A model generated the notes under the pieces. The model had not been told where the DNA came from and did not search any database. It was given only the letters and a program-made list of their open reading frames with translations. DNA of 64,000 nucleotides from Albidovulum sediminis (GTDB lineage Bacteria > Pseudomonadota > Alphaproteobacteria > Rhodobacterales > Rhodobacteraceae), in NCBI RefSeq assembly GCF_025380365.1, contig NZ_JAOCQF010000001.1:434001-498000 (forward strand). The letters run 5' to 3'. A program made the position numbers and the translations under genes. Each line of letters begins with the position of its first letter. Positions within the stretch are counted from its first letter, which is position 1. Below, in pieces: positions 39,319 through 46,982 of this stretch.

Positions 39319-40004
39319 GCGCGCTGCTGGAGCTTTCGGGGGTGACGGCGGGTTATGGCGCGGTGCAGGCGCTTTACGGTGTCGGCCTGACGGTGGGCGA
39401 GGGGGAGGCTGTCGCGCTGATGGGGCGCAACGGCATGGGCAAGACGACGACGGTGCGCACCATCGCGCGGATGCTGCCGGCGACGGGCGGGCGCGTCGCC
39501 TTCGCGGGCACGGACCTTGCCCGGCTGCCGTCCTACCGGGCGGCGCGGCTGGGGATCGGCCTTGTGCCTGAGGGGCGGCGGACCTTCGGGCCGCTGACGG
39601 TGTCCGAAAACCTGGCCGTCGCCGCGCGCCCCGGCCCCTGGGACGTGGCGCGGGTGACGCGGCTGTTCCCGCGCCTGGGCGAGCGGATGGGGCAGACGGC
39701 GCGGACGCTGTCGGGGGGCGAGCAGCAGATGCTGGCGATCGCGCGGGCGCTGATGACCAATCCGCGGCTTCTGATCCTCGACGAGGCGACCGAGGGGCTG
39801 GCACCCTCGGTCCGGCAGGAGATCTGGGCGGCGATCCGCGCGCTGAAGGGCGAGGGCCTTGCCATCCTCCTGATCGACAAGTCGGTGCGCGAGATCGCGG
39901 GCGTGGCCGACCGCGCCGTGATCCTCGAACGCGGGGCAACCGCCTGGGCCGGGGTGATCGGCGCGCTCAGCGCCGATGTCGCCGACCGCTATCTGGGGGT
40001 CTGA
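39315..40004 (+). CDS. ABC transporter ATP-binding protein (LivF family)
   Basis: A 229-aa ATPase, the usual short LivF form. Walker A reads GRNGMGKTT, the signature LSGGEQQMLAIARAL and Walker B LLILDEATEGLAPS. It closes the importer operon; its start overlaps the stop of the LivG-type gene (ATGA). The MATE gene converges from the right after 20 bases. Confidence 0.92.
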   Translation: MSALLELSGVTAGYGAVQALYGVGLTVGEGEAVALMGRNGMGKTTTVRTIARMLPATGGRVAFAGTDLARLPSYRAARLGIGLVPEGRRTFGPLTVSENLAVAARPGPWDVARVTRLFPRLGERMGQTARTLSGGEQQMLAIARALMTNPRLLILDEATEGLAPSVRQEIWAAIRALKGEGLAILLIDKSVREIAGVADRAVILERGATAWAGVIGALSADVADRYLGV

Positions 40005-40024
40005 GCGGGGCAGCCCGCCCGCCT

Positions 40025-41392
40025 TCAGGCATGGACCGCCGGCGCCCCGTTTTCGAGTGCCCTGCGCGCCAGCACGGCTGCGCGGGCGAAGGTGCCGCGG
40101 TGGGCGCGCCAGAGCATCCAGACGACGACGCCCGACAGCGCCACGTTCGAGAGCGGCATCGCGAGCCAGACGCCGTCGACGCCCAGAAACAGCGGCAGCA
40201 GCCACAGGAACGGCAGTTGCACCGCCATGTTGCCCGCGGTGATGAAGGTGGCGCTGCGCGCCTGCCCGACCGCCTGGAAATAGGTCGCCGACAGGATGAT
40301 GAACCCGTCCAGAACCATCGCCGACAGATGCAGCCGCAGCCCGTGCGCCGCCTCGGCGATCAGGGCGCGGTCGCTGCCGGCGAAGACCTGCGCCACCGGG
40401 CCGGGGAAGGCCACGACCAGCACGGTCAGCACCGCCCCGCCGCCCAGGCTCAGCATCAGCGCAAGCTTCAGGACGGCGGCCATCCGCATCCGGTCGCGGG
40501 CGCCGTGGTAGTAGCTGACCAGTGGCTGCATGCCGCCGCCGACGCCCTCGGCGAAGTAATAGAAGAAGGACATGACATAGCCCGCGACAGTGTAGGCGGC
40601 CAGCGTCAGGGGGCCGCCATGCTTGAGAAACAGCATGTTGTGCAGCACCACGACGAAGCTGACGTAAAGCGCCATCACCATCGAGGAGAAGCCGATCGCC
40701 AGGATGCGGGCGGCGCGCGCCAGCGCCGTCCGTCCGGGGCGGAGTGCGCGGAAGGCGCCGAGGCGGGCCATGGCGACGGTGCAGAGGGCGATCACCACAA
40801 GCTCCGCGATCACCGTGGCGCGGGCGGCCCCGGCCAGGCCGTGGTCCAGGCGGATGACGAACAGCCAGTCGAAGCCGACGTTGACGGCGGCGCCGGCCAG
40901 CATCGCCACGGTGGCAAGCCGCGGCGCGCCGAGGTTGCGAAGCAGAAGCGGGAAGGCCATGCCGGCCATGATCGCGGGCGCGGCCCAGCCCTGAACGGAC
41001 AGGTAGCCAAGCCCCATCGCGGCCAGCCCCGCCTCCGCGCCCTGAAGCGCCAGGAAGGCCGGCCCGAAGCCGAGGATCGCGGCGCCGGTCGCCGCGCCGA
41101 TCAGCACCATGAGCAGCAGCGTCACCGCCAGCGTCTCGCCCCGCGCGGCTGCGTCGCCGGCCCCGCGCGCGCGGCCGATCTCGGCCCCGCCGCCCATGCC
41201 GACCAGCATCGCGACCGCCCAGATGATCCCCGCGAGCGGCCAGGCGAGGTTCAGGGCCGACAGGCCCGGCGCGCCGAGTGCGTGGCCGATGAAGATGCCG
41301 TCCACGACCGCGTAAAGCCCGCTGACCATCAGCGCGGCCATGGCGGGCAGGGTGTAGGACCAGAAGGTCCGGGTCAGGGTCGTCGTCGTCAT
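40025..41392 (-). CDS. MATE family efflux transporter
   Basis: A 455-aa polytopic inner-membrane protein with twelve predicted helices in two related halves. The first half has SGLYAVVDGIFIGHALGAPGLSALNLAWPL and GMGGGAEIGRARGAGD, typical of the MATE family (DinF/NorM relatives). MATE proteins extrude cationic drugs or other toxic compounds using sodium or proton gradients. GGAGGT is placed six bases before the ATG at 41392. The gene is 15 bases downstream of a marR gene in the same direction and is probably controlled by it. Confidence 0.9.
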   Translation of the reverse strand: MTTTTLTRTFWSYTLPAMAALMVSGLYAVVDGIFIGHALGAPGLSALNLAWPLAGIIWAVAMLVGMGGGAEIGRARGAGDAAARGETLAVTLLLMVLIGAATGAAILGFGPAFLALQGAEAGLAAMGLGYLSVQGWAAPAIMAGMAFPLLLRNLGAPRLATVAMLAGAAVNVGFDWLFVIRLDHGLAGAARATVIAELVVIALCTVAMARLGAFRALRPGRTALARAARILAIGFSSMVMALYVSFVVVLHNMLFLKHGGPLTLAAYTVAGYVMSFFYYFAEGVGGGMQPLVSYYHGARDRMRMAAVLKLALMLSLGGGAVLTVLVVAFPGPVAQVFAGSDRALIAEAAHGLRLHLSAMVLDGFIILSATYFQAVGQARSATFITAGNMAVQLPFLWLLPLFLGVDGVWLAMPLSNVALSGVVVWMLWRAHRGTFARAAVLARRALENGAPAVHA

Positions 41393-41407
41393 CTCAACCT
41401 CCACCCG

Positions 41408-41860
41408 TCAGGCAGAGGGCAACCCCTGACAGGCTTTCTCGAAAAGTTCCTCGAACCGGGCCAGTTCCTCGTCGCTGAGAGCAGCGGCTAGGGTGGCGGC
41501 GGCGCGCGCGTGAATGGCGTTTTCCTCGCCTTCCAGTGCCGTGGTCCTGGGCGTGGGCCGGATCAGGCTTGCACGCTTGTCCTCGGGGTCGGGGGTCCGT
41601 TCGAGATATCCCCGCGCCTCGAGCTTGGAGGCCATGGCACTGGCGGAGGCCTTGCTGACCCCCATGCGCTCGGCCAGATCGGTCAGGCGCAACCCCTCGG
41701 GGTGCCAAGCGACGACATCGAGATAGTCGTACTCGGTGGAAGTCAGCTCCATGCTGCCGCTTTTCTGCGACTCCTGTCGCCAGAGACGCCACAGGTGCCA
41801 CTGAAGGCGCCTGATGCTGTCTTGCAGCTGCGTGGTTGCATCCGTTTGTTTGTTAGTCAT
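41408..41860 (-). CDS. MarR family transcriptional regulator
   Basis: A 150-aa winged-helix repressor. The DNA-reading helix is in LRLTDLAERMGVSKASASAMASKLEARGYL and the wing in ERTPDPEDKRASLIRPTP. It precedes the MATE gene in a two-gene operon, a common pattern for drug-inducible efflux. A perfect 16-bp palindrome covers its own start codon and is an obvious autoregulatory operator. Confidence 0.92.
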   Translation of the reverse strand: MTNKQTDATTQLQDSIRRLQWHLWRLWRQESQKSGSMELTSTEYDYLDVVAWHPEGLRLTDLAERMGVSKASASAMASKLEARGYLERTPDPEDKRASLIRPTPRTTALEGEENAIHARAAATLAAALSDEELARFEELFEKACQGLPSA

Positions 41861-41867
41861 GACTAAC
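41852..41867. promoter_or_regulatory. perfect 16-bp palindrome over the marR start
   Basis: GTTAGTCATGACTAAC is fully self-complementary and its centre is the CAT/ATG of the marR start codon (ATG begins at 41860 on the minus strand). The surrounding sequence is AT-rich compared with the neighbourhood. A bound MarR dimer here would block initiation of its own operon. Confidence 0.85.
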
Positions 41868-41999
41868 TTGTTTTCCCGCCCATGTCAAGCACCCTGTTTG
41901 CCGGTCCCGAGACGACGCAGGATCGGCGCGGCCTCGCGAATGACTCTTCCGGCCATAGTTAACGCAGCCTATGAAGAGGGCAAGCAAAGGAGGACGCCG

Positions 42000-42848
42000 A
42001 TGAGCCGCACGAACAGCCTTCCGGTTCTGGGTGTGGCGCTGACACTGGACGAGCTGGAGGGCGTGGAGGGGCTGAAGGCCTTCGTCCTGGGCGCTGACCG
42101 CGACGTGGAGGTGCGCGACTTCATCCCGGTCGGCGCGATCGGGCAGGACTGGCGCGCCATCGGCCGGCGCGGGCGGGCGGCGCTGCAAGGGCATCGCGGG
42201 CGCATCGGCATCCATGGCCCCTACGAGGGGCTTCTGGTTGATACGCCCGACCCCGAGGTGCGCGCCATCGTCCAGCGCCGGTTCCTTGACGCGCTTGACG
42301 GTTTGGCCGTGATGGCCGAGGGGCGGGAGGCGGCGCACATGGTGCTGCACAGCCCCTACACGACCTGGCACGCCCACAACCGGAGCACCGAATGGGACGA
42401 TTGCGCCGGCATCCTGGCGCGCACCCATGCCACGCTCACCCCCGTGGTGCGGCGGGCCGAGGCGCTGGGCGTCACGCTCGTCCTCGAGAACTGCGAGGAT
42501 GTGGACCCGGCCGAACGGGTGGCGCTGGCCGCCTCGTTCGGGAGCGCGGCCGTCGCGGTCTCGATCGACACCGGGCACGCGCAGTATGCCCATCGCGCCA
42601 CCGGGGCGCCGCCGGTCGATGCCTTCGTCCGCGCGGCGGGGGCGCGCCTTGCGCATGTGCATGTGCAGGATGCCGACGGATGGGGCGACCGGCACTGGCC
42701 GATCGGGCAGGGCAACATTGCCTGGCCCGCGGTCTTTGCCGCGCTGGCCGGGCTTGCCGTCATGCCGCGACTGATCCTGGAATTGGCCGATGTGCGGGGG
42801 GTCTTCGCCTCGGCCCGCTGGCTTGAGGCGCAGGGTCTGGCGCGGTGA
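42000..42848 (+). CDS. TIM-barrel sugar phosphate isomerase/epimerase-like protein
   Basis: A 282-aa protein that resembles the AP-endonuclease 2 fold used by xylose isomerase-like epimerases. Metal-ligand-like segments are GIHGPYEGLL, HMVLHSPYTTWHAHN, VLENCEDVDP, SIDTGHAQYAH, and AHVHVQDADGWGDRH, in the order seen in the family (Glu, Asp/His, His-x-His). No substrate can be named. AAGGAGG lies before the ATG at 42000. It converges with the XRE-cupin regulator eight bases away and is close to the amidohydrolase/Rieske pair, so it may belong to the same catabolic function. Confidence 0.8.
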   Translation: MSRTNSLPVLGVALTLDELEGVEGLKAFVLGADRDVEVRDFIPVGAIGQDWRAIGRRGRAALQGHRGRIGIHGPYEGLLVDTPDPEVRAIVQRRFLDALDGLAVMAEGREAAHMVLHSPYTTWHAHNRSTEWDDCAGILARTHATLTPVVRRAEALGVTLVLENCEDVDPAERVALAASFGSAAVAVSIDTGHAQYAHRATGAPPVDAFVRAAGARLAHVHVQDADGWGDRHWPIGQGNIAWPAVFAALAGLAVMPRLILELADVRGVFASARWLEAQGLAR

Positions 42849-42855
42849 TCGCGCG

Positions 42856-43467
42856 TCAGGCGGGGCGGGCCGAAACGGTGAGGAAGGTGACCGTGTCGGT
42901 CAGGATCGAGCGCACGCCATGGCGCAACTGCGCGTCGAAGGTCAGGGAATCGCCGGGCCCCATGTCGTAGACATGGTCGCCGCAGCCGTAGACGCACTGC
43001 CCTTCGAGGATGGTGATGAGCACGTAGCCGGTGTTGTGGTAGACCGGGTGGGTGCCGTCGTCGGCGCGGCTGAGGGTGACGCGCGCCACCGAGAACCGCA
43101 GGGCGTTGTTGGCGAAGCTGCCGAGGATCCGGTAATCGTGGGTGTGGCCGGGCGCGATGCGCCGGGCCTGCAGCCCTTCGCCGGCCCGCGCGAAGGCGAT
43201 GTCGGACTTCTGCACCGTGTGCTGGAAAAGCGAGATCACCGGCACGTCAAGCGCCGTGGCCAGCGATTCGAGCGTGGAGAGAGAGGGGGAGACCTGCCCA
43301 TTCTCGATGCGGGAGATCATTGCGGGCGACACGCCGGACTTGCGGCCGAGTTCGCGCAGCGTGATCGAGGCGTGGACGCGCAGGTTGTGGACGGCGGTGC
43401 CGACCGCCGACGAGATCCCCGATTTTCCCTCGGCTCCCGCCGGGTCGATGGACTGGTTCTCCGCCAC
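42856..43467 (-). CDS. XRE family regulator with cupin domain
   Basis: About 203 aa. Residues roughly 18-75 are an XRE helix-turn-helix (LRELGRKSGVSPAMISRIENGQVSPSL, the PuuR-like type); residues about 110-200 form a cupin_2 sensor (HPVYHNTGYVLITILEGQCVYGCGDHVYDMGPGDSL). Such regulators sense small metabolites in catabolic loci. I prefer the GTG at 43467 because AAGGAGG is directly ahead of it; an ATG at 43518 would add 17 unrelated residues. A short inverted repeat about 80 bases upstream is shared in part with the Rieske promoter region. Confidence 0.88.
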   Translation of the reverse strand: MAENQSIDPAGAEGKSGISSAVGTAVHNLRVHASITLRELGRKSGVSPAMISRIENGQVSPSLSTLESLATALDVPVISLFQHTVQKSDIAFARAGEGLQARRIAPGHTHDYRILGSFANNALRFSVARVTLSRADDGTHPVYHNTGYVLITILEGQCVYGCGDHVYDMGPGDSLTFDAQLRHGVRSILTDTVTFLTVSARPA

Positions 43468-43545
43468 GAGCCCTCCTTTCGCGCCTGCCCCGATTATGCG
43501 CGAAAGCGATCGTGCCACCAGCCCGAACTGCCCCCGCCCGTGACA

Positions 43546-43562
43546 GGTGACGTAAAGTCACC
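43546..43562. promoter_or_regulatory. inverted repeat upstream of the XRE-cupin gene
   Basis: GGTGAC and GTCACC flank GTAAA, giving a 6-5-6 inverted repeat across the stop codon of the amidohydrolase gene. On the minus strand it contains GTGACTTTA, the same nonamer as at 44600-44608. It is a candidate site for the XRE-cupin regulator. Confidence 0.6.
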
Positions 43563-44583
43563 CGAGGGTTTGCTCAAGACACTCAAAAGCATTGGCGCCG
43601 GCTATTCGGAGTTTGTCCGCCGGGGCGATGTCGGCCGGATCGAGGGCGCGCGCGTGGGGGTCGTCGAGGAAGATCGGGTAGTCGGAGCCGAGGAAGATGC
43701 GGTCCGCGCCCAGCACCTTGACCGCCGCCTCCAGCGCGCGCGGGCCGAGCGAGGCGCAGTCGTACCAGAGGTTGCGCAGGCGCGCGGTGGGGAAGGGCTC
43801 GTCGGGGTTCCGGTGGCGCGCGATCGCCTCCATCCGCTCGAAGATGAAGGGGAGCGTGCCGCCGAGGTTGACGATCTGGAAGCCGAGGCGCGGCCAGAGG
43901 TCCTGGATGTCGGACAGGATCAGGGTAAGCGCGGATTGCGATGCCTGCGCCTGAAGGGCGACCGCCGAGGTGCGGTACTGCATGAAATCGGCCGGCGGCG
44001 GGGGCGGCACCTCTCCGACCTTGAGGCCGGGGTGGATCATGACGTGGCAGCCCGTCTCGTTCGCGGCGGCGAGGACCGGGGCGAGGGTCTTCGCCTCGGC
44101 CACCGAGTTGAAGTAGTTCGAGGGCAGGATGATGCCGGGAAGGTTCAACTCGCGCCGGATGCGGCGCACTTCGCTGACCGCGGCGTCGATGTCGGCCAGC
44201 GGCAGGCCCGCAAGGCCGAAGATGCGCCCGCCCGTCGCCCCGCGCAGGCCGGCGAGGTGGTCGTTGAAGGCCGCGATCATGGCGCGCGCCTCGGGTGCGG
44301 GCAGCACGTCGAGACCGAGCGCGCCGGGAAAGGTCAGGAGCCGATGGGTCAGCCCCTGCGCGTCCATCTGCGCGAGACCCACGGAGATGTCGAAATAGTC
44401 CGGCTTGAACGGAAACTCGCCGTTCATCGCGACCATGCCCAGCGTCCCGTCGTCACGGCGCCGGAGGTAGGGGCGGGCCTCGCGGGCGGACAGCGCCTCC
44501 ACCAGGCCGCCGCCGTAGAAATGGGCGTGCATGTCGATGCGCAAGGGGCGTGCCGGGGCGGGGCGGAGTGAAGGATCGGGCAT
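43558..44583 (-). CDS. amidohydrolase family protein, ACMSD-like
   Basis: A 341-aa TIM-barrel metal-dependent enzyme of the amidohydrolase-2 family. The metal-binding HxH is in IDMHAHFYGGG at the N terminus; later ligands are likely the His in CHVMIHPGLK and the Asp in FLGSDYPIF. The family contains 2-amino-3-carboxymuconate-6-semialdehyde decarboxylase, gamma-resorcylate decarboxylase and related decarboxylases and hydrolases of aromatic breakdown. It is divergent from the Rieske oxygenase gene with 82 bp between, suggesting that the oxygenase product or its precursor is the substrate. Confidence 0.87.
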   Translation of the reverse strand: MPDPSLRPAPARPLRIDMHAHFYGGGLVEALSAREARPYLRRRDDGTLGMVAMNGEFPFKPDYFDISVGLAQMDAQGLTHRLLTFPGALGLDVLPAPEARAMIAAFNDHLAGLRGATGGRIFGLAGLPLADIDAAVSEVRRIRRELNLPGIILPSNYFNSVAEAKTLAPVLAAANETGCHVMIHPGLKVGEVPPPPPADFMQYRTSAVALQAQASQSALTLILSDIQDLWPRLGFQIVNLGGTLPFIFERMEAIARHRNPDEPFPTARLRNLWYDCASLGPRALEAAVKVLGADRIFLGSDYPIFLDDPHARALDPADIAPADKLRIAGANAFECLEQTLG

Positions 44584-44599
44584 CTCTGGCCTGCGGCAA

Positions 44600-44620
44600 G
44601 TGACTTTAGTTTGACTTAAT
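44600..44620 (+). promoter_or_regulatory. GTGACTTTA-type repeats in the divergent promoter
   Basis: GTGACTTTAG (44600-44609) is followed by the related TTGACTTAAT (44611-44620), 11 bases on, i.e. one helical turn. The first shares GTGACTTTA with the minus strand of the inverted repeat at 43546-43562. It lies between the divergent amidohydrolase and Rieske genes, so one bound regulator could serve both. Confidence 0.55.
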
Positions 44621-44665
44621 CATCTGCTAATGATCGGAGCAAGCGAATCCGAAGGGGAGGGGACC

Positions 44666-45700
44666 ATGTTTTCGGGCGAGTTTCCACGCAATGCCTGGTA
44701 CGTCGCGGGCCGGAGCGAGGATTTCGGCCGCGACCTGCGCGCGGTCAGGCTGTTCGGCGACGAGATCGTCTTTTACCGCCGTGGCGACGGCAGCCCGGTG
44801 GCGCTGGAGGATGCCTGCCCGCACCGCAAGCTGCCGCTCTCGAAAGGCACGCTTAAGGGCGATACGGTTGTCTGCGGCTATCACGGGCTGACCTTCGACG
44901 GGGCGGGTGGATGCGTCGCCGCCCCCACGCAGGAGGGCGCGATCCCGAAACGCGCGCGGGTGCATTCCTATCCGCTGGCCGAACGCTACGGCTTTGTCTG
45001 GATCTGGCCGGGCGACCCGGCGAAGGCCGACACGGGCGCGATCCTGGAGATCCCGAACTACGACAACCCGACCTGGGGGCAGACCCGGCGCGGCGCGCTC
45101 GACATCGCGTGCAACTACCTCTGGATCACGGACAACCTGCTGGACCCGAGCCATGTGGCCTGGGTGCACCTGACCTCCTTCGCGGGCGCGGGCACCGACA
45201 ACGTGCCCTTGCAGATCACCGAAGGCGCGGACCGGGTGATCGTCTGGCGCTGGATCCCCGACCGGCCTGCCGCGCCCTATTACCAGCAGTTCCTGGGCTT
45301 CAACGGCAACTGCGACCGCAAGCAGCACTACGAATGCCGCACGCCCTCGATCGCCATCAACAAGTCGATCTACACGCCCGCCGGGACCGGGGGCGACGAC
45401 GACGCCCTGCCGGGGACGGCCTTCGTCAACTTCTCCTACAACTTCATGACGCCGGTCGACGAGGACCACACGCTCTACTTCTGGTTCCAGCACCGCAGCG
45501 CGCTGGCCGGTGACGAGGAGGTGTCCGAACGCATGTTCGCGGGTGCGACGATGGCCTTCAACGAGGACAAGGAGGTTCTGGAGGCCGTCCACAAGGGCAT
45601 GAAATCCCCCGCGACCCCCTACCTCAACCTCGGCCTCGACGCGGGCGCCATGCGCTTCCGCAAGCTGGTGGAGCGGATGGTCGAGGCGGAACGGGGGTAG
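44666..45700 (+). CDS. Rieske aromatic ring-hydroxylating oxygenase, alpha-subunit type
   Basis: A 344-aa oxygenase of the vanillate O-demethylase (VanA) type. The Rieske [2Fe-2S] ligands are visible as CPHRKLPLSKG and CGYHGLTF (C-x-H ... C-x2-H). The mononuclear-iron site is DNLLDPSHVAWVH (D-x2-... H-x4-H). Such proteins demethylate or hydroxylate aromatic acids. A partner reductase (VanB type) is needed and none is encoded in the window. Purine-rich GGGGAGGGG precedes the ATG at 44666; an upstream ATG at 44630 is not needed. Confidence 0.9.
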   Translation: MFSGEFPRNAWYVAGRSEDFGRDLRAVRLFGDEIVFYRRGDGSPVALEDACPHRKLPLSKGTLKGDTVVCGYHGLTFDGAGGCVAAPTQEGAIPKRARVHSYPLAERYGFVWIWPGDPAKADTGAILEIPNYDNPTWGQTRRGALDIACNYLWITDNLLDPSHVAWVHLTSFAGAGTDNVPLQITEGADRVIVWRWIPDRPAAPYYQQFLGFNGNCDRKQHYECRTPSIAINKSIYTPAGTGGDDDALPGTAFVNFSYNFMTPVDEDHTLYFWFQHRSALAGDEEVSERMFAGATMAFNEDKEVLEAVHKGMKSPATPYLNLGLDAGAMRFRKLVERMVEAERG

Positions 45701-45748
45701 GGGCGTCAACAGGGTTGCGGAAACCGCGCAGGATGCCGGGCGCGCGAC

Positions 45749-45772
45749 CTGCCGGGCCGCAAAGCCCGGCAG
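45749..45772 (+). terminator. hairpin after the Rieske oxygenase gene
   Basis: CTGCCGGGC pairs with GCCCGGCAG (9 bp, loop CGCAAA), then TCTGGTAT follows. It starts 48 bases after the stop of the Rieske gene; a weak T-content downstream makes it a plausible terminator. Confidence 0.55.
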
Positions 45773-45797
45773 TCTGGTATCCGGTGGTCGGGATCAA

Positions 45798-45843
45798 GGA
45801 GTTTGGCTCCGCCCTGAGAGAGCCGCCGGGCGGAGCCAACTCC
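45798..45843. other. long perfect-stem hairpin
   Basis: TTGGCTCCGCCC (45803-45814) pairs with GGGCGGAGCCAA (45828-45839) without mismatch; after a one-base bulge GGAG/CTCC extends it to 16 bp. The 13-base loop contains GAGAGAG. It could be a second terminator, a small-RNA structure, or the end of a lost mobile element. Confidence 0.6.
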
Positions 45844-46132
45844 AGAAACTCATCGTCGCACTTACACTTGCCGCACTGGTTACACACACAACGACGATGA
45901 TATCTGCGTCTCAGATAATATCGCATGGCGCGGCGCTTTGGGGAACTTGTCTAAATGGACATGCACTTTCGGCCAAAGTGAACAATCCCGCGCCGGCCGG
46001 GCGGATTGGCTGGGCAAGTCCGTAAAATTCGCCGAAATTCTGACGGACTCCTGCCGCCGCAATACCTTCGCGCTCACGGGACTTATCAGGGGTCACACGC
46101 CGGCGACTCACTCGACGGCACGGGTCGGCCCG

Positions 46133-46315
46133 TCATTTCCGGCGTTGCAGCCTCGACCAGGCCTTGCGCAGCTCCGCCCGCTCCGGCGCGTAAGAGGTGT
46201 CGAAGATCGACTCGCGCTGTTCCCGATCCGCCGGTTCCGGCCTGGTTTCCGGCTTCGGCGATGTGCCGCTGCGGTCCTTGCCGGGTTCACTTTCCAAGGG
46301 GGTGTTCTTCATCAT
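46133..46315 (-). CDS. small hypothetical protein
   Basis: A 60-aa hydrophilic protein rich in Glu, Arg and Pro, with a C-terminal helix-prone ERAELRKAWSRLQRRK. I do not recognise a family. The evidence for a gene is the ribosome binding site GAAAGGA six bases before two consecutive ATG codons (46315 and 46312) and a codon use that is less GC-extreme than shadow frames. It lies downstream of the DUF982 gene in the same direction. Confidence 0.45.
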   Translation of the reverse strand: MMKNTPLESEPGKDRSGTSPKPETRPEPADREQRESIFDTSYAPERAELRKAWSRLQRRK

Positions 46316-46385
46316 TTGGCGTCCTTTCTGGGCAATGTTGCCGTTCCCGGATCGGCTCCGGAGCCCTAACAAGGCGCCGCGCCGG

Positions 46386-46664
46386 TCAGCTGGTCGGTTG
46401 AAGCTGGGCGTCCGCGATCAGGGTCTCGTGCACGAAGCCTGCGGATCGGGCCGCCGCGATGAAGGCGCGCCGGGCAGTGCCAACCGAGCAGATGCAGTCC
46501 ATGGCGTCCTGGATCCTGCTGAGCGCGGTCTGCCGCGCGTCGTCGGCGATCGGCCACCGGTTGCGTAGCCAATAGCGCACCTGTTCGACGGTGCTGAAGC
46601 TTTGCAGGGTGCCGTCGGACGACACCACGAAGTTGAGGGGGTGCCCCCAGTTGATTTCTATCAT
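46386..46664 (-). CDS. DUF982 domain-containing protein
   Basis: A 92-aa protein with the DUF982 pattern: WGHPLNFVVSSDGTLQSFSTVEQVRYWLRNRWP followed by an alpha-helical part and ARRAFIAAARSAGFV. DUF982 proteins are small and frequent in Rhizobiales and Rhodobacterales, often in several copies, and their function is unknown. The start at 46664 (MIEINWGHP) is normal for the family. The site before it is weak (AAGAAAC). Confidence 0.8.
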   Translation of the reverse strand: MIEINWGHPLNFVVSSDGTLQSFSTVEQVRYWLRNRWPIADDARQTALSRIQDAMDCICSVGTARRAFIAAARSAGFVHETLIADAQLQPTS

Positions 46665-46775
46665 GTCCAGTTTCTTACATATAATTCTTCCAGCGAGCGT
46701 ATGGGACGGCGCCGGAAAAGAGGTGGGGAAGGCGACCAAATCGCCCCCTTCCCGAGTGCCACGTGAAGTATGCCC

Positions 46776-46982
46776 TCAAGCGAGCTTAAGGTTCGTTGCC
46801 GACTCGCGGCCATTGCGGTCAGACTCGACGTCGAAGCTGACAGCCTGACCATCTTTGAGGTGCTGGATGCCCGCTCGCTCGAGCGCGGTGATGTGAATAA
46901 ACACATCTTTGCTCATGCCCTCTGGGGCAATGAAGCCGAAGCCTTTGGTGGAGTTGAACCATTTCACGGTGCCAGTGGCCAT
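46776..46982 (-). CDS. cold-shock domain protein
   Basis: A 68-aa CspA-type protein. RNP1 is KGFGFIAP and RNP2 is VFIHITAL, as needed for single-stranded RNA or DNA binding. It melts mRNA structures at low temperature or during growth changes. AAGGA lies before the ATG at 46982. A long leader is typical for csp mRNAs, and 46983-47110 upstream is AT-richer, but I did not find a definite cold-shock box. Confidence 0.95.
   Translation of the reverse strand: MATGTVKWFNSTKGFGFIAPEGMSKDVFIHITALERAGIQHLKDGQAVSFDVESDRNGRESATNLKLA

Larger units (their letters stand above)
45701..46132. other. structured 430-bp intergenic stretch
   Basis: No family-level gene was recognised. It holds a strong hairpin at 45749-45772, an even longer one at 45798-45843, and inverted repeats TATCTG/CAGATA (45901-45917) and CACTTT/AAAGTG (45964-45980). 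A minus-strand frame at 45624-45926 contains closely spaced Cys residues (VCNQCGKCKCDDE) but also crosses the hairpins and the end of the Rieske gene, so I do not call it. Composition shifts towards AT from about 45840 on. Confidence 0.5.

Noticed and set aside
45624-45926. Cys-rich minus-strand frame (VCNQCGKCKCDDE)
   Set aside because: It overlaps the end of the Rieske gene and both hairpins, and no family or ribosome binding site supports it. Worth recalling if the region proves to be transcribed.
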